The notes: a model not told the origin generated them from the sequence alone. DNA of 64,000 nt from JBDGPU01 sp042219525 (GCA_042219525.1 JBDGPU010000017.1:12749-76748), one strand, 5' to 3'; positions 34,446-43,707 are shown, counted from the first letter of the stretch. Numbers and translations are program-made.

Positions 34446-35320
34446 TGGAGGCCCCTCCGTTCGGCCTCCGCGACCGCGGTCGGCACGGCCGTCGGTTCGA
34501 GCCGGACTTCGCCGTCCTCGACGGAGACCACGTCGGCTCGGCGGAGTCGCCCGAGAACCCGTTCGGCCTCGTCGACGATGCGAGCGAGCTCCGACCGGGT
34601 CACGCGCTCCTTCAACAGGACGAGTCGGAGGCAGAACGCCTCCACGCGGTCGAGGTCCAGGTCGGTTCCGGACGCCACGATGTCGCTGGGGCGAAGCTCC
34701 TCGCGTCGGCTGGCGTCCCAGATGGCCGTCGCGACGCCGACGTTCCCCTGCGAGACCGCCGCGAGTCGCTCGAAGACGACGTCTTTCGGATCCACGTCGC
34801 CCTCGTCCAGACTCACCGACAGCGCCGCGCGGTTCACCACCGGAACCGGCACCGACAGCGTACGGCCGCCCAGGGTGAACTCGGAGCGCCCGAGGGCGAC
34901 CAGCCCACCGGACTCGGCCTGCTCGGCCCCGAAGGCCGGCATTTCCTCGTAGCGTTCCAGCATCAGTTCCGCCAGGTCCTCGGCCGCCGTTTCCTCGACG
35001 GTCGCCCGGGTCGCGAACGTCCGGTCGACGCCCCGGACCTGCGAGAGGTAGGTCCACGCGTACGTGTTCCAGCCCGCCACGACCAGGTCGTCGGCTCCGA
35101 GGATGGCCTGGAGCCCTGCGTCCAGGGCGTCGAACCCGCCGATCAGGTGCGCGTAGAGGTGATGAACCCCGTCGACGACGAGTGATCCGTCACCAAGGGC
35201 ACCCCGGAGGGTCGCCGCGTCGTCGCCGGGTTCAAGACGGAGCACCTCGGTGTCGAGGCGGTCAGCAGCTTCCTCGAGCACGCGCTCGCGACCCCCGAAA
35301 GGCGGACTACAGACCGCCAT
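34442..35320 (-). CDS. Degenerate AAA/STAND ATPase-like protein with winged helix; probably frameshifted at its 5' end
   Basis: The 292-aa frame starts MAVCSPPFGGRERVLEEAADRL, where a P-loop would be expected but no GK[ST] is present. LVVDGVHHLY looks like Walker B and VVAGWNTYAWTYL like a sensor strand, and the last 70 residues form a winged-helix-like domain. A different frame upstream, from ATG 35451 (MSESPGPGGDAAA ... LSGDARG), joins smoothly if one G is added to the GGGG run near 35329 (35326-35329), giving DARGPMAVCSPPF. The intact gene is therefore probably 34442-35451. Its stop overlaps the mscS start by 4 nt. The function is unknown. Confidence 0.65.
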   Translation of the reverse strand: MAVCSPPFGGRERVLEEAADRLDTEVLRLEPGDDAATLRGALGDGSLVVDGVHHLYAHLIGGFDALDAGLQAILGADDLVVAGWNTYAWTYLSQVRGVDRTFATRATVEETAAEDLAELMLERYEEMPAFGAEQAESGGLVALGRSEFTLGGRTLSVPVPVVNRAALSVSLDEGDVDPKDVVFERLAAVSQGNVGVATAIWDASRREELRPSDIVASGTDLDLDRVEAFCLRLVLLKERVTRSELARIVDEAERVLGRLRRADVVSVEDGEVRLEPTAVPTAVAEAERRGLQ

Positions 35321-35698
35321 CGGCCCCGGGCGTCACCGGACAGCACCGAGTCGAAGGCCGCCTCGTCGTCGCCGAGGAGTGCGCCCGGAACGGTTGTCTG
35401 CGTCCCCGAGGCCGCGGCCGCGTCCCCTCCGGGACCAGGACTCTCACTCATGTCCCCGTAGTTCACCGAGGGATACCGTAATAGTTGGGCCGCGTCGCGC
35501 CGGTGGGTAGCCACACCCTCGACTGCGAGTGCACGTCACCAACCGAAGTCACGAAAAGTGTGTCGAGGTGTCCGGCCTTCCCACAGCGATGCACCGCCTC
35601 CCGCAACGACGCTCCGCCGCCCGCGACGATGCACCGTCCCCGGCCCAGTCGCTACGTGATCGACCGGAGTAGTCGTCTCCCACCCCTCTCTATCGACG

Positions 35699-35869
35699 TT
35701 AAGCGTCCTGGACGGGGAGGAAGCTCCCGTTGATGTCCCACTCGTGGATGCAGTAGACGTTCCCGGGGTCGTCTGCGACGCGCCACGTGTCGGCGTCGTC
35801 GTCCCAGACCTCCTCGCGGCCGCAGTTCTCACAGGTTCGTTCAGTCGGTTTCCGGAGCTCGGCGTTCAT
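35699..35869 (-). CDS. HEWD domain small zinc protein
   Basis: A 56-aa protein containing C-E-N-C-G (CxxC), then WRVADDPGNVYCIHEWDINGSF. The HEWD tetrapeptide with the preceding Cys defines this haloarchaeal family. Three Cys and one His could bind one zinc. The function is unknown. The 247 bp between it and the ATPase-like gene (35452-35698) hold nothing recognisable apart from two copies of CGATGCACCG. Confidence 0.85.
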   Translation of the reverse strand: MNAELRKPTERTCENCGREEVWDDDADTWRVADDPGNVYCIHEWDINGSFLPVQDA

Positions 35870-36000
35870 ACTCGGAAATGGGATATCCGTCTTCAAATAG
35901 GTATCGAGGCGGATTCTCCGCCCACCGTGGGCGGGGGGAAGCCGAAACCCACAGCAACAAATAACCAACTACTAAGTACCTTATCTACCTATTGAAACTC

Positions 36001-37218
36001 GTGGCGGACGACTACCTGAGACGCACCGCAATCACCCGCCCCATCCTTACCGACGAGCAACAGCAGTTGCTCGACGCCACCATCCAAGAGTGGCAAGACG
36101 CCTGTAACATCAGTAGCCGTATCGGATGGAGCGCGGGGGAAACACGGAAAACCTCCCTCCAAGACCTCGCCTACGACGACGTGAGGGAGGAAACACGTCT
36201 CGGGAGTCAACACGCGATCCTCGCCACCCACCAAGCCGCAGCCGCACTCTCCGGTGTCGAAGAAATCGAACAACTGGACGAAGACTACAAAACATCGCGT
36301 CCGGAGTTCACTGCCGACACCGTGAAGTACGACACTCGGACAATGACGGTGTTCGATGACGGTACCGTCTCACTTTCGACTGTCGACGACCGGATTCGGT
36401 GCGATCTTACGCTACCGGACAACGAAGACGGCTACCAACACCAGTACCTCACCGGCGAAGACTGGGAACTCACCGAATCCACACTCACGCGGCGTGACGG
36501 TGACTACTACCTCCATCTTGGGTTCCGGAAACCCCAGCCCGAGAAACAGGTCGAAATACAGGATGACGACGAGGACAGGACAGTTCTCGGCGTTGACCTC
36601 GGCATCGTCAACATCGTCACCACCAGCACGGCATACTTCGCGTCCGGAAGAGAACTCCGTCATCGGCACCGGGAGTTCGAGCGGATTCGTGGCAACCTCC
36701 AAGAAACAGGCACACAGTCTGCACACCGCACCATCCAGCAGATGGGCGGTCGGGAATCCCGATACGTCCGTGATGTCTTGCACCGAGTGGCCAACGACAT
36801 CATCGAGGAAGCCCTCGAACACGACTGCGAGTACATCGCGTTCGAGAATCTGAAACACATCCGGGAGCGTGCGCCGCCGGTGAAAGAGTTCCACCAGTGG
36901 GCGCATCGCCAACTTGTTGATCTTGTGGGGTACAAGGCAGACGCAGAAGGCATCTGTGTCGAGTATGTGTCACCGGAGAACACGAGTCGACGGTGTCCGG
37001 AGTGCGGGCATACGAGCAAGGGGAACCGTGTCACGCAGTCGGAGTTCGAATGTGGGTCGTGTGGTGCGACAGGGAACGCGGACTACGTTGCGGCGAAGAA
37101 CGTTGGGTGGCGGTACGTCCGTCGCGGGCTACAGTCCTCGCGGCGGACGGGCGACAGTCAACTCGCCCTGAAGTCAGGAACCGTGACGCCGAACCGGGGA
37201 TTCGTCCCGTCCGACTAA
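36001..37218 (+). CDS. tnpB: RNA-guided endonuclease TnpB
   Basis: A protein of about 405 aa. The RuvC-like Asp/Glu/Asp are recognisable (numbered from TTG 35992): D202 in LGVDLGIVNIVTT, E285 in IAFENLKHIRERAP, and D364 in GNADYVAAKN. A C4 zinc ribbon is intact (C335-x2-C338, C354-x2-C357). The N-terminal domain is full-length, so the nuclease is probably active. I prefer GTG 36001 (VADDYLRRTAITRP) to TTG 35992. Family members cut DNA using a guide RNA derived from the element's right end and help retain the element. Confidence 0.92.
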   Translation: MADDYLRRTAITRPILTDEQQQLLDATIQEWQDACNISSRIGWSAGETRKTSLQDLAYDDVREETRLGSQHAILATHQAAAALSGVEEIEQLDEDYKTSRPEFTADTVKYDTRTMTVFDDGTVSLSTVDDRIRCDLTLPDNEDGYQHQYLTGEDWELTESTLTRRDGDYYLHLGFRKPQPEKQVEIQDDDEDRTVLGVDLGIVNIVTTSTAYFASGRELRHRHREFERIRGNLQETGTQSAHRTIQQMGGRESRYVRDVLHRVANDIIEEALEHDCEYIAFENLKHIRERAPPVKEFHQWAHRQLVDLVGYKADAEGICVEYVSPENTSRRCPECGHTSKGNRVTQSEFECGSCGATGNADYVAAKNVGWRYVRRGLQSSRRTGDSQLALKSGTVTPNRGFVPSD

Positions 37219-37272
37219 CTGTCGGTCGAGGCCGAGTTCACTGACAAGCCCCGCGCCACCGTGCGCGGGGCT
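37219..37272 (+). ncRNA. Putative right-end guide RNA (omega-RNA) segment
   Basis: The region just past tnpB contains a perfect 10-bp hairpin (AGCCCCGCGC, 6-nt loop, GCGCGGGGCT; 37247-37272). TnpB omega-RNAs end at the transposon right end and the guide is the adjacent flank. The RNA probably begins inside the 3' part of tnpB. Exact ends are not determinable by eye. Confidence 0.45.
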
Positions 37273-37365
37273 GTTGACAAACGTGACTTCAGTCGCAAGC
37301 GAAGAGTGCAATGAGGAGTGCGGACGTGACCGCCTGATACCCCGACCTTGATAGCTGCGGCGAGG

Positions 37366-38310
37366 TCAGTACTCGATGCTGCCGCCGAACCGGTCGAGGA
37401 CGAACACGAGTGCCGCCCCGACCGCCGCGGCGCCGACGAACGTCGGCAGGACCGCGGGCCAGGTGCGGCCCTGCTCGGCGATGACGATCCCCGTCTCGAC
37501 GATCGGCGCGCGCAACGCGCCGACGACGAGGCTGACGAGGAAGGCGATGGTCGCCATCCGGTAGCGCTCGAGCGCGCGCCGGACCGCGTGCGCGATGGTA
37601 AACAGCCCGATGACGCCGCCGACCAGGAACGTCACCACCGGCGGCGCCGCGTCGATTGCGGGGCCGATGCCGTCGCCGGTGAGCACGCCGATCAGCGCGT
37701 CGATGAACGTCGACAGCGCGCCCGACATGTACTCGTACTGCCCGATGATGATCAACAGCAGCGACCCCGAGATCCCCGGCAGGATCATCGCGCTCACGGC
37801 GATGGCGCCGGCAACGAGGACGACGGGCAGCTCGTGGCCGACCGCCGTCGACGCGTACCCCGAGGTGAGGAAGGCCGCGAGGAAGCCCGCGAGGGCCGCG
37901 CCCTTCCGGCGCGGCGTGGAGACGTCGACCTCGCTGAACAGGACGACGGCGCTCGCCGCGATCAGCCCGAAGAAGAACCCGAAGGTGACCACGGGGAACT
38001 CCTCGAGCAGGTAGTGGACCGCGCGCAGCACCGTTACGAGGGCCGTGCCGATGCCGGCCCCGAGCACGAGCAGGAACGTTCCGTCGACCTCGTGGAACGC
38101 CGCGCGTGCGTCCGGCCAGTTCGACGGGCGAACGCCGGCGAGGACGCGCCGGATCCGCTCGGGATCTATCTCGGTGACAGCGGCGATGAGTCGTTCGTAG
38201 ATGCCCGTGATGAGCGCGATCGTGCCACCGGAGACACCCGGCACGGCGTCGGCACAGCCCATCGCGATGCCCTTACTGTAGACGACGAGCCAGTCCCGGA
38301 GCGTCACCAT
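37366..38310 (-). CDS. DUF368 membrane protein, probable polyprenyl-phosphate translocase (PopT-like)
   Basis: A 314-aa polytopic protein with DUF368 hallmarks: GCADAVPGVSGGTIALITGIYERL near the N-terminus, and its internal repeat counterpart AVSAMILPGISGSLLLIIIGQYEYM in the middle. About 8-10 TM segments are present. Bacterial DUF368 proteins were recently shown to move undecaprenyl phosphate across the membrane for recycling. Here the gene lies 3 bp downstream of aglB on the same strand, so by inference it recycles dolichol phosphate released after AglB transfer. Confidence 0.88.
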   Translation of the reverse strand: MVTLRDWLVVYSKGIAMGCADAVPGVSGGTIALITGIYERLIAAVTEIDPERIRRVLAGVRPSNWPDARAAFHEVDGTFLLVLGAGIGTALVTVLRAVHYLLEEFPVVTFGFFFGLIAASAVVLFSEVDVSTPRRKGAALAGFLAAFLTSGYASTAVGHELPVVLVAGAIAVSAMILPGISGSLLLIIIGQYEYMSGALSTFIDALIGVLTGDGIGPAIDAAPPVVTFLVGGVIGLFTIAHAVRRALERYRMATIAFLVSLVVGALRAPIVETGIVIAEQGRTWPAVLPTFVGAAAVGAALVFVLDRFGGSIEY

Positions 38311-38313
38311 CGA

Positions 38314-41300
38314 TTATGGGTCCAGGCCGACGAGTGCAGTGTCAGCGCCGATAGCGGTGTCGCCGTCGACGCCAGCCCGGGGCGACCAGCTACTCGTCGA
38401 GAGGGCGCCGGAGCCGGGCGCGAAGCCGCCGGTCGCGAACGCGTCGCCAGTGTCGTCGACTGACTCGAACGCGCCCACGGGCTCGATGTTGGAGCTGTTC
38501 GTTCCGTTCGTGGAGCTCCCGTTCTTTTCGGTGCCCATCACGGTGCGTTCGAGCTCGACCACGACCGGCTTGTCGACGTCGCCGTTGACCTTCCCTTCAG
38601 GCACCTCGACGGTCGTCCGGTTCTGGATGACCGTACCGTCCGCCTTGACGGTGCCCGAGTCGAAGATGCGGTACGAGCTGGCCGCGCGCACGCTCACGTT
38701 GGTGTAGCCGTTCTCCGGGCCGTACTTGTCGTAGCCCGTCGTCGAGTACGGCACGACGAACGTAAACTCGCCGTCCTCGTTGGCGGTCGTGTACGTCGTG
38801 TACGTGAACGTCTTGTTGCTGTGGGGCATCTGCATCTCGACCTGCGCGGTCACTTCCTGGCCGGGCGCCGCGCCCGAGCCCTTGATCGTCGCGCCGGGAA
38901 CGCGCTCGAAGGTTTTCACCCAGTTCGACGACGTCCATGTGAGCGCTCTCTGCGACAGCCCGGTCGTCCGGAGCTGACGGATCAGCGTCTGCAGGTACCG
39001 CCCCGACGACTGCGCACTCGACTGACTCGCGTGGACGAGCCGGTAGTGCTCGAGCGCTTTGACGCGCTCGTTCGGGAACGGACCGACGCCGCCGATCTTC
39101 GCCGTCCCGTCCTGGCTGGCGACGTACTCTTTGGCCGCCTGCATGGAGCCGAACGTCTTCACGACGGAGTCCTTCTGGCCCGACGGCGTAACGTTGATCG
39201 TGATCGTCTCACCGGACCGCGTCTGGGCCCGCTGCTGGTCCCAGTCGACGACGACCGCCTTCGGGTCCATCGCGCTGCCGTGGTACCCGTACAGCCGCAC
39301 CATCATGCTCTCGTAGTAGCGCTGCTGGCGCACCTGCATCGCGTAGCGGTAACCCTGGCCCTGCCGCTGGTAGAGGACCCCGAAGAAGTCGTCCCGGCTG
39401 ACGTTGCCCGCGCTGTAGAACGTCACGGGCGCGCCGAACTTCGAGGACGGGTTGACCATCTGCCAGTCGACCATGACGTATCGCGTGCCCTCGCCCTCGC
39501 CGGCCTCCTTGTCCAGGATGTTCTCGGCCTGCTTCTCGGTCGGCGAGAGCAGGTAGTTGGCCGCGAGCGTCGCGTGCTGCTGGAACGGGTTCGCGACCGG
39601 GATGCGTTCCGCGCGAGTGGTTATCCAGTGGCCGTAGTCCCACCACGACATCACGCCGTAGGCGCCGTCCGGGTACGCGTAATCGCCGTCGTCGGGGCGT
39701 TCGTAGGTGCCATAGTACTCCATCGGGTTGTCGGCGCCGGCGAGCGTGCCCGGTTCGGGCGTCTCGTCGTTCATCCACTGGAGGCTGCCGTCCCACTGCG
39801 TGACGCTGCCGGGACCGTTCTGAGCGCCGGCGGTCCAGACGGGCGTCGCCACAAAGACGAGCGGGACGATAAGGATGACTACCACCGTGATGGCGGTCAT
39901 TACCTGCCAGCCCTCGATGTCATTCGCGACCTCGGTGATGGAGCCGTGGAGGTCGAGCTTGTCCAGCGTCATCTCGACGAAGAAGCCGTTCAGAATGACG
40001 ACGGGGACGGCGAGGTAGATGTTGAAGCGCACCTGGGTGAACGCCGTCGCGGTGATGAACGCCGCCCAGACGAGCAGGTAGAGCTTCTCGGCCTCGTACT
40101 GGTGGAGGTACGTCGCGCCGACGATGGCGGCCGTCGCCAGGAAGAGTCCGATAACCTGCCACTCGACGCCGATGAGCCCGCCGATGGCGGCGTACAGCTG
40201 CGGGATCAGGACGACGCTGCCGACGACGGCGACCGCGCCGGCGACGTAGATCGTTTCGTTCGTCTCCTCACTACGGACGAGGGGGCCGCCGAGCAAGACG
40301 AGCGCGGCGAAGAGGGCCGTGAAGAACGTGAGGCCGTACTCGGAGAGGATCGCGCCTGCGGCGCTGCCCTGTGAGAGGAAGGGCTGGGCCTCGCCGATGG
40401 TGCGGACCTCCGCACTTGCACCGAATGCGACGGAGCGCATCAGGTTGTTAACGATCTGACTGTACGCACTCGGGAGCGCGACAGCGAGAATGCCGACAGA
40501 AACGAGGATAAGCCCGAAGATAGCGGCAGGGTACTGACGAGTATCCAGGTCGCGTGCTTCCCACTCGCGAGCGAGGTATGCGAGCAGGGCGGTTCCTGCT
40601 GCAGTACCGAGGGGGAGGAAAATATGCATCAGCGTGTATCCGGTCACGCCGAAGGAGAACTCCTCGAGCGGGATGACCATCAGCAGGCCGGTTACCGTCA
40701 TCGAGACGACGCCGACGAAGGCGACGGGTTCCGGACTGTCCTCGTGAACGACGTCGCTGGTGATCTTGACAACGAGGAAGAGTCCGGTGAAGCCGACGAG
40801 AATGATGCCCGGCTGCCAGACGTACATGTAGAGGGCGGCTGCGACGCCGGCGAGTGCTGCAAATCCGAAGGGCCGACGAAGTGCGCCGACGTCCTGATCG
40901 AGGACGAGTTCCCAGACGGGCTTCTCGCGTGCGGCGATCCCGAAGGCGACGAGGAACGCCAGAACCGCGAGTGTCTGGAAGAGGACTTCTGCTGCGTGGT
41001 GGTCGTAGAAGCCGACGAGCGTGTAGTTGAGGAAGGTGCCCGGAAGTAGCGCGAGGAGAACGACGCTGACGACCGCCCCGAAGCGGCTTACGAACCGACG
41101 TGCGATGTAGTAGGCCGGAATGGCGACGAGTGAGCCGAATATCGGCGCCATGACGAGCATGACGCGCATCGCGGTGGCTTTGTCCCCACTGCCGAGGGTG
41201 ACGAGCAGGATGATCGTGGCCGTGATCTGGTCGAAGAGGGTACCGAACTGGCCAACCAGTGTACCAGTTGGGAATCCAGTCCAGACCTCGTACGGCATCG

Positions 41301-41526
41301 TCGAGGGGTAATGCTTGATCGCGTAAATCGTCTCCCGGAAGTGATACCAGGCGTCGTTCCCCCGGAAGTATACCTGACCGTTCCGAATGAAGGTACCATA
41401 AGCCTGGAGCCGCGCCCAGAGCATGAACGCGATGGACGCGATGAGCACAGGGATATGATACCATTGTTCGAGAAGATCCAGTATCGAATCACCGGAATCT
41501 TCGCCCGAGATACTCTGCTGACTCAT
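38314..41526 (-). CDS. aglB: Dolichyl-phosphooligosaccharide-protein glycotransferase AglB
   Basis: A 1070-aa STT3/AglB oligosaccharyltransferase, which moves lipid-linked glycan onto Asn in N-x-S/T sequons on the outer face of the membrane. About 13 TM helices occupy residues 1-570. The first acidic motif is in FRGNDAWYHFRET (D58), a second region GFYDHHAAE, and the WWDYG signature is at 628-632 (MSWWDYGHWI). The large exterior C-terminal domain carries beta-rich modules and ends in a Gly/Asp-rich tail. The 5' half is slightly less GC-rich than the 3' half. It is the anchor of the glycosylation locus and is divergent from the glycosyltransferase operon. Confidence 0.96.
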   Translation of the reverse strand: MSQQSISGEDSGDSILDLLEQWYHIPVLIASIAFMLWARLQAYGTFIRNGQVYFRGNDAWYHFRETIYAIKHYPSTMPYEVWTGFPTGTLVGQFGTLFDQITATIILLVTLGSGDKATAMRVMLVMAPIFGSLVAIPAYYIARRFVSRFGAVVSVVLLALLPGTFLNYTLVGFYDHHAAEVLFQTLAVLAFLVAFGIAAREKPVWELVLDQDVGALRRPFGFAALAGVAAALYMYVWQPGIILVGFTGLFLVVKITSDVVHEDSPEPVAFVGVVSMTVTGLLMVIPLEEFSFGVTGYTLMHIFLPLGTAAGTALLAYLAREWEARDLDTRQYPAAIFGLILVSVGILAVALPSAYSQIVNNLMRSVAFGASAEVRTIGEAQPFLSQGSAAGAILSEYGLTFFTALFAALVLLGGPLVRSEETNETIYVAGAVAVVGSVVLIPQLYAAIGGLIGVEWQVIGLFLATAAIVGATYLHQYEAEKLYLLVWAAFITATAFTQVRFNIYLAVPVVILNGFFVEMTLDKLDLHGSITEVANDIEGWQVMTAITVVVILIVPLVFVATPVWTAGAQNGPGSVTQWDGSLQWMNDETPEPGTLAGADNPMEYYGTYERPDDGDYAYPDGAYGVMSWWDYGHWITTRAERIPVANPFQQHATLAANYLLSPTEKQAENILDKEAGEGEGTRYVMVDWQMVNPSSKFGAPVTFYSAGNVSRDDFFGVLYQRQGQGYRYAMQVRQQRYYESMMVRLYGYHGSAMDPKAVVVDWDQQRAQTRSGETITINVTPSGQKDSVVKTFGSMQAAKEYVASQDGTAKIGGVGPFPNERVKALEHYRLVHASQSSAQSSGRYLQTLIRQLRTTGLSQRALTWTSSNWVKTFERVPGATIKGSGAAPGQEVTAQVEMQMPHSNKTFTYTTYTTANEDGEFTFVVPYSTTGYDKYGPENGYTNVSVRAASSYRIFDSGTVKADGTVIQNRTTVEVPEGKVNGDVDKPVVVELERTVMGTEKNGSSTNGTNSSNIEPVGAFESVDDTGDAFATGGFAPGSGALSTSSWSPRAGVDGDTAIGADTALVGLDP

Positions 41527-41690
41527 TGGATCAAGAGTTCTTGAAAATCCGCATAAGCCTTGTCATATCTATGGAAGTAGCTTGATACGGATGGGGGTGA
41601 CAGAGTATCCGTGGTTTTATCAAGTATATAACTGCTAAATCTCGCTCTTCGTTTGTTCTGTCCACTTGGAACATCTCCTGACACCGATGG

Positions 41691-41696
41691 TTTTAG
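41691..41696 (+). promoter_or_regulatory. TATA-like box of the glycosyltransferase operon
   Basis: TTTTAG lies 27-28 nt before ATG 41724, which supports that start. The 176-bp gap to aglB is AT-rich and carries a further GTATATAAC at about 41623-41631. Confidence 0.45.
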
Positions 41697-41723
41697 CACC
41701 TCATGAACCGGACGCCTGAAATA

Positions 41724-42746
41724 ATGGAGGCTGCCGTAGTTCACGATGGTACTATCCACCCGGGCGGTGCTGTTAAAGTGGTAACTGAAGCAGCACGTGC
41801 CCTCGACGCCGATCTCTACGTGGGGTTTTCCGGGAAGGATGAGGAATGGTGGGAAGATAGAGTTCCGAACTCGGTCTCAATTATCCGGAAGACATCACGA
41901 AGCGGAACGTTGAACGATATCCGAACCGCCAGATCGATGCTCAATTTGGATCTGCGAGAGTATGACGTAGTCCTGACGAGCGGTCCTGCGGCGAAGTTTT
42001 TCCAGCCGTATGATGACCAGCTCCATATCCACTATATCCACCATCCTCCTCTTGCGTCTCTATGGTTTACTGGCGGCCTGTTTTCTTATCTCGTCAAAAC
42101 AATTGACCGGGTCGAAACCTCGGCTATCCCCCACCTAATTGCCAACAGTGAACTAACGTCTACCAGAACAGTTCGACATTACAATCACGAGGTTGATCGG
42201 GTGATTCCACCACCAGTTGACGTAGATGGGTTTTCACCGGACGCCGTTCGCAAAGAGAATCAATTAGTGATGGTCGGTCGACTTGAGGGGCGAAAGAGAC
42301 CTAAAGTAGCAGTAGATGCGATGCGGGAACTCCCTGAGTTTACGCTCAAACTAATTGGGGATGGCCCGCTTCGCGGAGAAATTGAGCGTAATGCACCATC
42401 GAATGTCGACGTTCTCGGGTACGTCGATGACACAACGCTCAAACGAACTATCGAGGAAAGCGTCGCAGGTATCTTTTTAGCAGAACGGGAGGACTTCGGT
42501 ATCACACCGATTGAGTATATGGCAGCAGGGACGCCTGTTGTAGGTGTCGATGAACCGAATACGAACAATCAGATTAGAGAGGGAGTTAATGGTATGCTCG
42601 TTGAACCAAATTCAGAAGCAGTCAAGAAGAACATACGTAGGATGACGCAACGAACCTGGGATCGTGAAACTATTGCAAAGTCAGCCGAAAAGTACCATCC
42701 CTCTCGCTTCCGAGAGGAGCTTCGAGACGTGATAAATAATGTCTAA
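41724..42746 (+). CDS. GT4-type glycosyltransferase
   Basis: A 340-aa GT-B enzyme starting MEAAVVHDGTIHPGGAVKVV, the classic GT4 N-terminal glycine loop. LVMVGRLEGRKRPKVAVDAM begins the nucleotide-sugar domain, and EDFGITPIEYMAAGTPVVGV is the E-x7-E motif. No TM segment is seen; it acts at the cytoplasmic face. An in-frame ATG at 41703 would add seven residues but leaves too little room after the TATA box. First gene of an AT-rich six-gene operon; the stop overlaps the next start by 8 nt. Confidence 0.92.
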   Translation: MEAAVVHDGTIHPGGAVKVVTEAARALDADLYVGFSGKDEEWWEDRVPNSVSIIRKTSRSGTLNDIRTARSMLNLDLREYDVVLTSGPAAKFFQPYDDQLHIHYIHHPPLASLWFTGGLFSYLVKTIDRVETSAIPHLIANSELTSTRTVRHYNHEVDRVIPPPVDVDGFSPDAVRKENQLVMVGRLEGRKRPKVAVDAMRELPEFTLKLIGDGPLRGEIERNAPSNVDVLGYVDDTTLKRTIEESVAGIFLAEREDFGITPIEYMAAGTPVVGVDEPNTNNQIREGVNGMLVEPNSEAVKKNIRRMTQRTWDRETIAKSAEKYHPSRFREELRDVINNV

Positions 42747-43707
42747 TCCGGTTTTCCTATATAACGATCCACATCCCGTTCATGAAAAGATGGCCACAGA
42801 AATTGATGCCGAATTCGTTGAGTGTGCGAAAGGTGGTGTGTTGGACCGGATGAATGCAGGACTCTCTCACGATTTCGGTGAAAGACCACTTCTGATAGAG
42901 GGTGGAGTTCCACTCTTTGAAGCCGGATTCATAGGACTAAGTAATGATTCTGGTCCAATCATAGAACTTGCTGCAGACGGAACGCTCATCGATATCGCCA
43001 CACCGCTCGAAGGTAGACCAGCTCATGAGCGACTTGCTCACAGATTCGGGGAAAGATATGTCGACGCAACGATGGCCGTGAGTGACTACATCGCAGCATT
43101 TGCACGCAGATATGACCGTCCCGTTGAGGTTATCCATCCCTTCATTGAAGATAGACGCTTTAGTGAACTCAAGAAATTGAACCCTGGTGGCGACGGAGAG
43201 ACAGTACTCTGTATCGGTAAGTACAGACACAAGAACGGTCAGGACATATTACTGGAAGCAATGAATGAAGTCAGCGAGAATATAACTACACACTTTATCG
43301 GCCCTGACACAGATGAAATATCAAGCCAAAAGGGTGTTGAAGGTCATGGATTCGTCGAATTGTCACAGTTTTATGACTTGCTCGACGACGCGAGTCTGAT
43401 GGTGTTCCCAGCCCGAGTAGGTGCGTATCCCGTAGCGGTGCTTGAAGCATTAGTATCAGGGACTGCTGTGATAACCTCGCCGTACGTAGGAAATGCTGAT
43501 CTCGTTCGTGCAGTAAATCCAGGATTCGTAACCAAGCCGAAACCAAACGCGGTTGCCGAGGGTATCTGTTGGGCGATGAACCGCGATCTCGAAGAAGACG
43601 GGAGACGCGCAAGAGAAATAGGGAACGCATTTCAGGAAAAACACTATATCGACGATTTTGTGAAGCGATTCAATAAAGTTCTGTCGCGCGTGAGGACAAA
43701 TAGATGA
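42739..43707 (+). CDS. Glycosyltransferase (GT-B fold), paralogue of 45553-46524
   Basis: A 322-aa protein with GT4-like C-terminal features: VLCIGKYRHKNGQDILLEAM, GHGFVELSQFYDLLDDASL, and PARVGAYPVAVLEALVSGTAVI (acidic residue of the E-x7-E region retained). The N-terminal half shares a distinctive pattern with the protein at 45553-46524: AEFVEC/L-x-GGVL-x-R, a GG-x-PLF-x-A segment, and an LAADxTL word. Start overlaps the previous gene by 8 nt; stop overlaps the next start by 4 nt. The donor sugar is unknown. Confidence 0.85.
   Translation: MSNPVFLYNDPHPVHEKMATEIDAEFVECAKGGVLDRMNAGLSHDFGERPLLIEGGVPLFEAGFIGLSNDSGPIIELAADGTLIDIATPLEGRPAHERLAHRFGERYVDATMAVSDYIAAFARRYDRPVEVIHPFIEDRRFSELKKLNPGGDGETVLCIGKYRHKNGQDILLEAMNEVSENITTHFIGPDTDEISSQKGVEGHGFVELSQFYDLLDDASLMVFPARVGAYPVAVLEALVSGTAVITSPYVGNADLVRAVNPGFVTKPKPNAVAEGICWAMNRDLEEDGRRAREIGNAFQEKHYIDDFVKRFNKVLSRVRTNR

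Larger units (their letters stand above)
35905..37290 (+). mobile_element. Stand-alone TnpB (IS1341/IS200-IS605-type) element
   Basis: A tnpB gene without tnpA, bounded by subterminal palindromes: a 7-bp stem at 35918-35934 upstream and a perfect 10-bp stem at 37247-37272 downstream. It sits between the HEWD gene and DUF368. Exact ends cannot be set without an empty-site comparison. Such elements can be mobilised only by a TnpA supplied in trans. Confidence 0.8.

Noticed and set aside
34442..35057. Fusion reading joining the ATPase-like region to MscS in one 482-aa frame
   Set aside because: The upstream part is out of frame with the ATPase-like gene and Arg/Gly-rich; the GTGA overlap explains the arrangement better.
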